This document shows, piece after piece, positions 46,212 to 52,274 of a DNA stretch of 64,000 bases. The position numbers and the translations under genes are program-made. The notes below the pieces were generated by a model. It saw only the letters and a list, made by a program, of their open reading frames with translations. It did no database searches and was not told the DNA's origin. The stretch's first letter is position 1. Each line of letters starts with the position of its first letter. Source of the DNA: Tahibacter aquaticus (lineage in GTDB: Bacteria > Pseudomonadota > Gammaproteobacteria > Xanthomonadales > Rhodanobacteraceae); assembly GCF_004363655.1 (NCBI RefSeq), contig NZ_SNZH01000003.1, forward strand, positions 53,922 to 117,921, written 5' to 3'.

Positions 46212-46227
46212 GGGGCCGAAAGGCCCC
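46212..46227 (+). terminator. Intrinsic terminator after the secreted protein
   Basis: GGGGCC-GAAA-GGCCCC hairpin, extended by AAG/CTT pairing and followed by TTCTTGCTTTT. It ends transcription of the 45181 gene. Confidence 0.85.
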
Positions 46228-46253
46228 TTCTTGCTTTTGGGACGTCCCGTTGA

Positions 46254-46550
46254 TTGCGGACGAACCTTGCCGGCCAGCCCAGCAATACTGGCATTGGCTG
46301 GGTCGGTTCTCTGCGGCTGGCTGTCAGGGCGGAGAAGCGCGCCAGCCATATCGCAAACCGTCCCCAAACGTGGCTCTCGGCGCTCGAAGTGGGCGGGCGC
46401 GGGCGGGACCTGCTTCACGTTCGGGAACTGGCCGCGGTGTACGGAGTGGGCTTTCCGAGCTTTGCCCGACGCCTTGAGGGGCGCCTGAAAGAGCAGCCGT
46501 ACCGGCCGCCGCGGCGGCGGCGGGTGGACGCCGGGAGCAGTAAGACCTAA
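46254..46550 (+). pseudogene. Degenerate XRE-type regulator, paralogue of 44722
   Basis: About 98 codons from a TTG. The second half mirrors the 44722 protein: RPQTWLSALEVGGRG then RDLLHVRELAAVYGVGF and a PYRPPRRRR tail. The first half keeps the frame but has lost the LTQQE.A..LG helix in recognisable form (RAEKRASHIAN instead), and no ribosome-binding site is obvious. It could be a decaying duplicate or a divergent functional regulator. Its stop overlaps the end of the convergent nuclease-like gene. Confidence 0.55.
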
Positions 46551-47836
46551 ATCCCCGGAACTTTCCGAGCGAAAAACGGTTGCCCTACGCGGACATTCAA
46601 ACCGTTTGTTTGGTCCGAGGAGCCTTCAGGGTCGCTCAGGCCGAATCGAAGTCGTAAAAAGCGCCCCGTTTCACGCCCCGCATCGAAAACACGCATGAAC
46701 GCTTCTCGAAAACTGTTTTCGTCCCTCAAGTACTTGGTGTAGGCATTCAATTCTGGGTAGTCCAGAACGATGCATGGGCCGTTGATGGTGCTGGAAAGTG
46801 AAAGAAGAATGGACGTGTATTCGTCGTAGGAATCCAGAAACAGTTCCTTGACGACCACGAGTCCGGCAATCGGGCGGCCATTGAGTTCGATTTGAACGGT
46901 GGCGCCCCCCACCTTCATGACCAACGTCGGACTGCTCCTGATGTACTGAGCAGCGCGTTTGACTTGCCGGGCAGCGTCGCTCACTGCGCTCATGACCTTG
47001 CGTCTTTTTTTGTCCAGAGGTGCCATAAGTCCCTTGGCTGTATTCGGGCTGTCCTTAGCCTGCAAAATCAGAACTACCTGGCTCGTTATAACCAGTACAT
47101 CAGCAATTTCTCTGTCGTTGTTTGGGCGCTTTGGATTGATGTAGATGGTGTTGGCGGGGAATATTCGCTGGAGCAGTTGTGCTATATCGACTTCATGAGC
47201 CGGGCCTGGTTCTTCTCGGACCAAGGCCCACTCACTCCATCCTTTGCTTCCATGGAAAGCGTGTAAGTCGGGGCGCATGTCCGCCATAAATAAATCCTCT
47301 GGCATAAGGGATTCACCGAACTCCACGTCTATCGCGGCCGCTTCGCTGGCTGTGTCCCTCAGGCCAAAAATGCGCCCGGCCTCGTCCAAAACTGCTCGGG
47401 CATTGAAATTTGTTTCGGGAAGCAACTCTGAGTGAAGCAGTAATTGCCGAGTTGCCACCGGAACGTTCAGACGTGCCTTGAAGGCTGCATGTTCTCGGTC
47501 ATGTTCATCGAAAAAGTGGACATTGATTTCATCCGTTAAGAGGCGCATCAGCAGCAGGCTCGTGAGCCAACCCCGGAGTAAGGGGGTGCGTATTGCCAAC
47601 GGCTCTTCCTCGTCGTCAAAGAAGGCAGACACTAAGAACGCGGTGTCCGTATCTGCAACGTGGATGGGCAAAACGTAAACCTTGAATCCGCGCTTCAGCA
47701 CAGCAGCAAGGATGTATTCCTTGGGCACCTTCACGACTAGGACCGAATCCGGCTCCCCGGGAGAGGGCAGGGGAATCAACCCGCCAGGAAACTGCGAGAT
47801 GAAGGACAGGGTTTCTGGTCGGAGCACGCTCAGCAT
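46547..47836 (-). CDS. Uncharacterised protein with PD-(D/E)XK/NERD-like motif
   Basis: 429 residues from ATG 47836 (GGAG six bases upstream). Residues 215-265 contain Glu215 (AHEVDIAQLLQRIFP), Asp246 (IADVLVITSQ) and QAK (259-261, VVLILQAKDS), a Mrr/NERD-like PD-(D/E)XK arrangement. No other domain recognised; the rest is mixed alpha/beta. It stands alone near the right end of the island. A nuclease role in defence is an inference. Confidence 0.6.
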   Translation of the reverse strand: MLSVLRPETLSFISQFPGGLIPLPSPGEPDSVLVVKVPKEYILAAVLKRGFKVYVLPIHVADTDTAFLVSAFFDDEEEPLAIRTPLLRGWLTSLLLMRLLTDEINVHFFDEHDREHAAFKARLNVPVATRQLLLHSELLPETNFNARAVLDEAGRIFGLRDTASEAAAIDVEFGESLMPEDLFMADMRPDLHAFHGSKGWSEWALVREEPGPAHEVDIAQLLQRIFPANTIYINPKRPNNDREIADVLVITSQVVLILQAKDSPNTAKGLMAPLDKKRRKVMSAVSDAARQVKRAAQYIRSSPTLVMKVGGATVQIELNGRPIAGLVVVKELFLDSYDEYTSILLSLSSTINGPCIVLDYPELNAYTKYLRDENSFREAFMRVFDAGRETGRFLRLRFGLSDPEGSSDQTNGLNVRVGQPFFARKVPGI

Positions 47837-48090
47837 CGTCTTCTCCCTGGAACCGAGTTGATGGTATTCCTGCAGTGAAGGTACTGCTGCTTTTCCGCTC
47901 CGCTCGGCTTCCCCGGTCAAGTGCAGCAGGCCGGCCCGTGTCGTCGGTCGTGCCTCCCTCCAGCCCGCGCCTGCCGGCCTGCTGTCCGCTGCGCTCCCCA
48001 CTGGACCGCGCCTCACTGCGGGCAGCGGGGTCTCCGTCCCCAGACACCGGGACCGTTGTCCGGAACCGGACCAACAACGACGGAGGCACC

Positions 48091-48480
48091 ATGTTTGAGG
48101 AAGGCGATGTTATCCACACCTACAGTCGAGCGGACGCGTTGAAAGACGGGGTCCTTGTGGATGCCAGTGCGATGACGGGGGAGGCGGGCTTCAAGGTGCC
48201 GGTGGCCCTCACGGCCCGAGTCTGGGCGACGTGCGTTGGCTGGGGCTCTGCCGAGAAAGTGCCGCAGGACGAGGATGGTCGTCTCTGGGATGTGCTTTGG
48301 ATGGCTTCGGTCGCTGCTCGGGCCGCTGCCCGGCGTGGCCAAACGGGACGCGTGGCGTTCCAGGTTTACGTCGTGCCGCGGGGCGGTCGCCGCCCTCGAC
48401 TCACCACGTTAGCCCTCGTTCTGGGACCAGGCGACCAGGGCGAATGCGTCGCGACCGTTCTGATGCCAGACGAAGACTGA
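48091..48480 (+). CDS. DUF6573-like protein
   Basis: 129 residues from ATG 48091, GGAGG upstream. MFEEGDVIHTYSRADALKDG, then LVDASAMTGEAGFKVPVALT, matches the DUF6573 family often found on plasmids and integrative elements. Function unknown. It is the last gene before the right att site and ends just before a terminator. Confidence 0.75.
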   Translation: MFEEGDVIHTYSRADALKDGVLVDASAMTGEAGFKVPVALTARVWATCVGWGSAEKVPQDEDGRLWDVLWMASVAARAAARRGQTGRVAFQVYVVPRGGRRPRLTTLALVLGPGDQGECVATVLMPDED

Positions 48481-48486
48481 AGGGTA

Positions 48487-48513
48487 GGGCGTCACGGCCT
48501 GACCGTGGCGCCC
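48487..48513 (+). terminator. Terminator after the DUF6573-like gene
   Basis: GGGCGTCACGG / CCGTGGCGCCC (one mismatch), 5-nt loop, then TTT. Confidence 0.7.
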
Positions 48514-48560
48514 TTTCATATCCAGCAGGCTATAGTGCATCCCGCGTTCTGGTGGTTCTA

Positions 48561-48579
48561 GGTATCGTTTTGGGTATCG
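48561..48579 (+). promoter_or_regulatory. Paired GGTATCG repeats, candidate integrase arm sites (right)
   Basis: GGTATCG at 48561-48567 and 48573-48579, 12-bp period, 67 bp before the right att core. Same unit, period and orientation as the left pair. Confidence 0.65.
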
Positions 48580-48645
48580 TTTTTTCGAGGTCGCTGGCTG
48601 AGATAGTGCAGGTTTTTCAGCTGGTTAGATCGCGACAATCGGATC

Positions 48646-48662
48646 TCCCATCGCCCGCTCCA
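48646..48662 (+). repeat. attR direct repeat of the tRNA-Gly 3' end
   Basis: TCCCATCGCCCGCTCCA, identical to 26365-26381. The flank before it (GGATC) resembles but does not equal the tRNA sequence, as expected at an island end. Confidence 0.9.
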
Positions 48663-48743
48663 CAAACTGTACGACGTGGCTTTTTTTCCGTGCAGGTTCA
48701 GTGAGTTATCGAAGGATCAATGCCTGGGATTTTCCTCAGCCGA

Positions 48744-48763
48744 GGTATCCTTTTTAGGTATCC
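48744..48763 (+). promoter_or_regulatory. Paired GGTATCC repeats of the older island remnant
   Basis: GGTATCC at 48744-48750 and 48757-48763 (13-bp period), 82 bp past the att core and followed by TTCGTGCCG, just as the left pair precedes the live integrase. Confidence 0.6.
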
Positions 48764-48766
48764 TTC

Positions 48767-48897
48767 GTGCCGACACCGTTGCTGTTGCGCCGCCCTGGCG
48801 GCCTGTATGTCCGGTTCAAGCTTCCTGCGGATGTGAGGGCGCAGGTAGGCACAACCTTTCTCGTTCGAAGCCTACGTGGCCAGACCGGTGATGAAGA
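48767..48897 (+). pseudogene. 5' stump of a second tyrosine integrase
   Basis: From GTG 48767 the frame reads VPTPLLLRRPGGLYVRFKLP then ADVRAQVGTTFLVRSLRGQTGDE, aligning with the intact integrase (VPKAFLLRRPSGLYARFLLP, ADIQAKTGTRFLVRPLGKSSGD). Similarity stops at about 48897, where IS3-type transposase sequence begins. The rest of the integrase is missing. It shows that another island of the same family once occupied this tRNA site. Confidence 0.85.
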
Positions 48898-48904
48898 GCA
48901 TGCG

Positions 48905-49579
48905 GACGCTGGTCGCCGCGTTCTACGCCATCCACCGTCTTCCAGCGCTGCAGCGTACGCACATCGATACCCGCCAGCGCGCACGCCGGAGCCAGGCGCG
49001 CCCCGCTGTCCTGTGCCACGCCAATGTCCTTGGCCATCCGCTGGCGATCTTCCTTCGCGATCATTCGTCCGCGTCCTTGTGGAAGATCGCCGGGAGTTTT
49101 TTGACAGCACCAGCAACGCCGCTGTCTCGGCCAGCGCCTTGTCCTTACGCCGCAGCTCGCGCTCCAGTTCCTTGATCTGCCGGCGCTCCGCCGCCGTCGT
49201 CGATTCGTTGGCTGCTCGATGACCTGGCACTTCCAGCGCTCCCGTCGCGGCTTCTCGCCACTCGACCAGCTCACTCGGGAAAATCCCTTGCCGTCGACAC
49301 CACCCCGCCTTGTCTTCCTCGCTCATTCCTGCCGTCGCAAGAATCGCTTCAAAGCGCGCCACCGCGGTCCAGCCTCCGCTCTTCTGGCCCTTCGCCAAGG
49401 CCTCGCTACGCCAGCGCCCCAGCGTCTCTGCCGAAACACCAGCCTCCCGCGATACCACACTCACCTCCGCACTCTCCGGCGGCAGCAAGCGCGCCACCAT
49501 CCGATCTTTAAACGCTTGTCTATATCGAGCCACGTTCTACTTTCCTTCGCCCCTGCCTGCTGAGTTTATCGGGGCGACA
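48905..49579 (-). mobile_element. IS3-type insertion sequence remnant
   Basis: An orfA-like frame begins at GTG 49533 (MARYRQAFKDRMVARLLPPE; HTH SREAGVSAETLGRWRSEAL) and reads to the slippery run A-AAA-AAC at 49102-49096. A -1 shift there gives LPAIFHKDADE and a stop at 49061, which overlaps the orfB ATG at 49064. orfB is then readable only to GDQRP near 48905, so its catalytic part is gone. The right end may be GGGGCGACA at 49571-49579. The left part was lost when this DNA joined the integrase stump. Confidence 0.75.
49061..49533 (-). pseudogene. IS3-type transposase OrfA, frameshifted
   Basis: Carries an HTH and a leucine-zipper-like end (RRQIKELERELRRKDKALAE, TAALLVLS) typical of this IS3 subgroup. 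The frame needs a -1 shift at A-AAA-AAC (49102-49096) to reach the normal stop; this could be programmed frameshifting or a one-base loss. Without the orfB core the element is dead. Confidence 0.65.
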
Positions 49580-49727
49580 ACTATTCTGACGCCGGGGGAT
49601 GCCGCGGCAGGGCGAGACGGGCGAACAGTCGGGCGGCGGCGTGCCGGCAAGGACTGGGGCGTTGCAGCGGCGTTACATGGCCGCGCAGACATTCATGGAA
49701 AATTCCATTCCCTTGAATGGACAAAAA

Positions 49728-49750
49728 GGAGGGGCCATCGCGGCCCCTCC
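49728..49750 (-). terminator. Intrinsic terminator of the EF-G paralogue
   Basis: GGAGGGGCC / GGCCCCTCC, 9-bp stem, 5-nt loop; on the minus strand followed by five T residues (plus A-run 49723-49727). It lies nine bases past the stop. Confidence 0.9.
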
Positions 49751-49758
49751 GTCGTACT

Positions 49759-51816
49759 TCATGCGGCCAGTGTTGCTGCTGCCGGCAGGCGTGCCGGTTC
49801 GTAGCGGTCGAAACTCATGCTGGCGCTGGCGCGTCCCTGGGTCAGCGAACGCAGCGTCGTGGTATAGCCCGACAGCTGCGCCAGCGGAACACGCGCCGCG
49901 ATGTCGCTGCGGCTGCCCTGTTCGACGATGCCGCTGACGCGACCGCCGCGCCGTTGCAGGTCGCCGATTACGTCGCCGACATTTGCCAGCGGCGTATCCA
50001 CCTGCAGCTGCATCACCGGTTCCAGCAAGGTGGTGCCGGCCAGGGCCAGCGCCGTCTTGATCGCTTCGGCCGCGGCGCGTTGGAATGCGACATCGGACGA
50101 ATCCACCGCGTGCATCTGCCCATCGCGCAGGGTCACGTCAAGGCCGATCACCGGATAGCCGCGCGGGCCTTCCGCCAGGGCTGCACGGACACCTTTTTCC
50201 GTCGCCGCGACGAAGTTCTTCGCGATGACGCCGCCGCTGCTGCGGTCGACAAACACAATCTCTCCGTCGCTGCGCGGCGCGACGTCGATGACGATACGGG
50301 CGTATTGGCCCGAACCGCCGTTCTGTTTGTCCAGCTTGCCTTCGATACCTTGCACGGCACGGGCAGGAGTTTCCTGGTACGCGACGCGTGGCGTACCCGT
50401 CTTGACCTCCACCTTCCAGTCCTGGCGCAGACGTTCGACCATCACCTCCAGATGCAGCTCGCCCATGCCCCAGACCAGGGTTTCGCCGCTGTCCGCATCG
50501 GTACCGACGCGGAACGACGGATCTTCCTGGGCCAGGCTGGCCAAGCCTTGTCCCAGCCGCAGGAGATCGGCCGGCCTGGCGGCGTTCAGGCGCCAGGACA
50601 GCACTGCCGGCTGCGCCTGGATGCTGGCCAGTTGCAGATGCTGGCCCGGTGCACTCAGGCTTTCGCCACTGACCGCATCTTTCCAGCCCAGCACGGCGAC
50701 GATCTCGCCGGCACAAGCCTGCTCAACGTCATCGCCGCGATCGGCCTGTACTACCACCAGGCGGCCGACACGCACGCTGCGTTCGCGCCGCGACGCCCAT
50801 ACCGTGTCGCCGACTTTCAGGCGGCCCGAATAGAGCCGCACAAAGGTCAGTGGACCGTGTTCCTGGTGCGCGATCTTGAACACCAGCCCGGCCAGCGGGC
50901 CTTCCGGATCGGGCGGCAGCAGCACTTCGCCGTGTTCGCCTTGCGCGCAGACCGCAGCGCGATCCAGCGGCGACGGCAGAAAGTCGACGATGGCATCGAG
51001 CAGGCATTCCATGCCCTTGGTCTTGAACGCCGACCCAGCCAGCACCGGCACGCCGTTGCCGCTCAGCGTGATGCGACGCAAGGCCGCCTTGAGTTCGGCG
51101 GCATCGACGCGACGGCCTTCGAGATAGGCCGTTGCCATCGTGTCGTCGCCATCGGCGACGGCTTCGACCAGGCGCTGGCGCTGCGGCGAATACTCGGTCG
51201 CTTCCGCCGCGGTCCAGGGCGTGCGCGTGGCATCGCCTGACTCGTCCCACAGCACCGTGGTTTCGCCGACCAGGTCGATCCAGCCGCGCAACAGGTTTTC
51301 TGCGCCCAGCGGCAGGCCCAGCGGCAACGGCGTCGCGTCGAGCTTTTCGCGCATTTGCTGCAGTACGTTGTCGAACGCCGCGCCGGTGCGGTCCATCTTG
51401 TTGACGAAGGCGATCAGCGGCACGCCGTGACGGCGCGCCTGGCGCCACACTGCTTCGGATTGCGGCTGCACGCCGGCAACGGCGCAGAACACGGCGACGG
51501 CGCCGTCGAGCACGCGCAGCGAACGTTCGACTTCGATGGCGAAGTCGACGTGTCCGGGCGTATCGATCAGGGTCAGCCGATGCGCTTGGCCGCCCTGCGG
51601 CGTCCATTGCGCCTGTACTGCGGCCGCGCCGATGGTGATGCCGCGCGCGCGCTCGATCGCACCGAAGTCGGTGGTGGCGGCGCCGTCATGGACTTCGCCC
51701 ATGCGGTGGATGGTGCCGGTCTTCCACAACAGGCGTTCGGTCAGTGTGGTCTTGCCGGCGTCGATATGCGCAATGATGCCGAGGTTGCGCCAGCGTGCGA
51801 GGGTTTTGGTAGTCAT
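49759..51816 (-). CDS. EF-G paralogue (translational GTPase)
   Basis: 685 residues from ATG 51816. G1 AHIDAGKTTLTERLL, switch I ERARGITIGAAAV (most EF-G have ERERGITI), G3 DTPGHVDF, G4 NKMD, and a full EF-G domain IV-V (GGVIAKNFVAATEKGVRAAL, MHAVDSSDVAFQRAAAEA) are present. It lies next to rtcB rather than in a str operon, so it is a second EF-G (fusA2-like), perhaps for recycling, stress or slow translation. Its start has only a weak ribosome-binding site and follows a strong hairpin and a complex leader. Confidence 0.93.
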   Translation of the reverse strand: MTTKTLARWRNLGIIAHIDAGKTTLTERLLWKTGTIHRMGEVHDGAATTDFGAIERARGITIGAAAVQAQWTPQGGQAHRLTLIDTPGHVDFAIEVERSLRVLDGAVAVFCAVAGVQPQSEAVWRQARRHGVPLIAFVNKMDRTGAAFDNVLQQMREKLDATPLPLGLPLGAENLLRGWIDLVGETTVLWDESGDATRTPWTAAEATEYSPQRQRLVEAVADGDDTMATAYLEGRRVDAAELKAALRRITLSGNGVPVLAGSAFKTKGMECLLDAIVDFLPSPLDRAAVCAQGEHGEVLLPPDPEGPLAGLVFKIAHQEHGPLTFVRLYSGRLKVGDTVWASRRERSVRVGRLVVVQADRGDDVEQACAGEIVAVLGWKDAVSGESLSAPGQHLQLASIQAQPAVLSWRLNAARPADLLRLGQGLASLAQEDPSFRVGTDADSGETLVWGMGELHLEVMVERLRQDWKVEVKTGTPRVAYQETPARAVQGIEGKLDKQNGGSGQYARIVIDVAPRSDGEIVFVDRSSGGVIAKNFVAATEKGVRAALAEGPRGYPVIGLDVTLRDGQMHAVDSSDVAFQRAAAEAIKTALALAGTTLLEPVMQLQVDTPLANVGDVIGDLQRRGGRVSGIVEQGSRSDIAARVPLAQLSGYTTTLRSLTQGRASASMSFDRYEPARLPAAATLAA

Positions 51817-51830
51817 GATTATTTCCACTT

Positions 51831-51868
51831 GTTGCCAACGTCGGAGGCCGCGCGCTCCGGTTGGCAAC
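51831..51868 (-). promoter_or_regulatory. Hairpin just upstream of the EF-G paralogue start
   Basis: GTTGCCAAC and GTTGGCAAC form a 9-bp outer stem, and CGGAG/CTCCG continues it inward. In the mRNA the hairpin ends 14 bases before the ATG (51816). It could shield or space the ribosome-binding site, or be part of a folded leader. Confidence 0.6.
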
Positions 51869-51879
51869 AGGGCGCGCGG

Positions 51880-51912
51880 CTAGGTTTGCGACTCGGGCGC
51901 GGCGGTATTCAC
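51880..51912 (-). CDS. Ten-codon mini-ORF in the EF-G leader
   Basis: GTG 51912 to TAG 51880 encodes MNTAAPESQT. It has the best ribosome-binding site of the region, AAGGAGAA, seven bases upstream, better than that of the EF-G gene. It may be a second upstream ORF controlling the EF-G paralogue, or the stump of a gene once driven by the attenuator. No peptide homology is recognised. Confidence 0.45.
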   Translation of the reverse strand: MNTAAPESQT

Positions 51913-51963
51913 GACACGTTCTCCTTGGCTTCGATGGGTTGGCGGGAAATTCAGGCGAAAAAA

Positions 51964-51983
51964 AAGCACCCGGGCGGGTGCTT
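51964..51983 (-). terminator. Attenuator-type terminator in the EF-G leader
   Basis: On the minus strand AAGCACCC-GCCC-GGGTGCTT is followed by an unbroken T-run (plus A-run just left of 51966). The 5' arm plus loop (51972-51981) can pair instead with GGGCATGGTGC inside the leader peptide ORF (52047-52057), giving mutually exclusive terminator and antiterminator structures. Confidence 0.8.
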
Positions 51984-52011
51984 CTGTGCGGTGTTAGGAA
52001 CGCGAGGATCG

Positions 52012-52113
52012 TCAGGATCCGCGCTCGACCAGTACCGGCGACAGGCGCACCATGCCCGCGCTTGCGCGCAGGAGCAGAGGCAATATCAGCAATGGCGTGC
52101 GCTGGTTGGTCAT
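52012..52113 (-). CDS. Leucine-rich leader peptide (attenuator)
   Basis: 33 codons from ATG 52113: MTNQRTPLLILPLLLRASAG followed by MVRLSPVLVERGS. Codons 8-15 are almost all Leu/Ile, placed just before the antiterminator segment. The stop lies 29 bases before the terminator hairpin. A GCGCGC segment after the Leu run can pair with GTGCGC, so ribosome position could choose between the two folds. This is the layout of branched-chain amino-acid operon leaders. What lies downstream is an EF-G paralogue, which is odd. Ribosome-binding site is weak. Confidence 0.6.
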   Translation of the reverse strand: MTNQRTPLLILPLLLRASAGMVRLSPVLVERGS

Positions 52114-52151
52114 GGCGGTCGGTCGAAAAGGTGGCGAAGTCTGGCGGTGTG

Positions 52152-52176
52152 GATGCAGCCAGTCAATGGCTGCATC
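52152..52176 (-). promoter_or_regulatory. 10-bp palindrome upstream of the leader peptide
   Basis: GATGCAGCCA and TGGCTGCATC with a 5-nt spacer, 38 bp before the leader ATG. It could be an operator for the leader promoter or a 5' RNA hairpin. A possible promoter (TTGTTG, 18 bp, TATTTG on the minus strand) lies just before it. Confidence 0.45.
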
Positions 52177-52227
52177 AGATGGGCGTGGCTGCGGCAAATA
52201 CAAGAGCGATGGACACGCCAACAAAAC

Positions 52228-52259
52228 GAATCCGGGGCGAACGTTCCTGCCCCGGATTC
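52228..52259 (-). terminator. Intrinsic terminator of rtcB
   Basis: Minus-strand GAATCCGGGGC / GCCCCGGATTC perfect 11-bp stem, then GTTTTGTT. It separates rtcB from the leader/EF-G transcription unit. Confidence 0.88.
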
Positions 52260-52274
52260 GATGGTCTCGGATCA

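Larger units (their letters stand above)
26365..48662. mobile_element. Integrative/mobilizable genomic island in tRNA-Gly
   Basis: About 22.3 kb bounded by a 17-bp direct repeat of the tRNA 3' end (26365-26381; 48646-48662). An integrase begins just inside the left end, and matching paired GGTATCG repeats lie inside both ends. It carries a MobA/MobL relaxase and a TraD-like protein but no type IV secretion genes, so it would be mobilizable rather than self-conjugative. The cargo is rich in nuclease-like, HEPN/Abi-like and methylase genes, an IS21-like module and uncharacterised proteins. Flanking genes are ordinary chromosomal genes. Confidence 0.88.
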
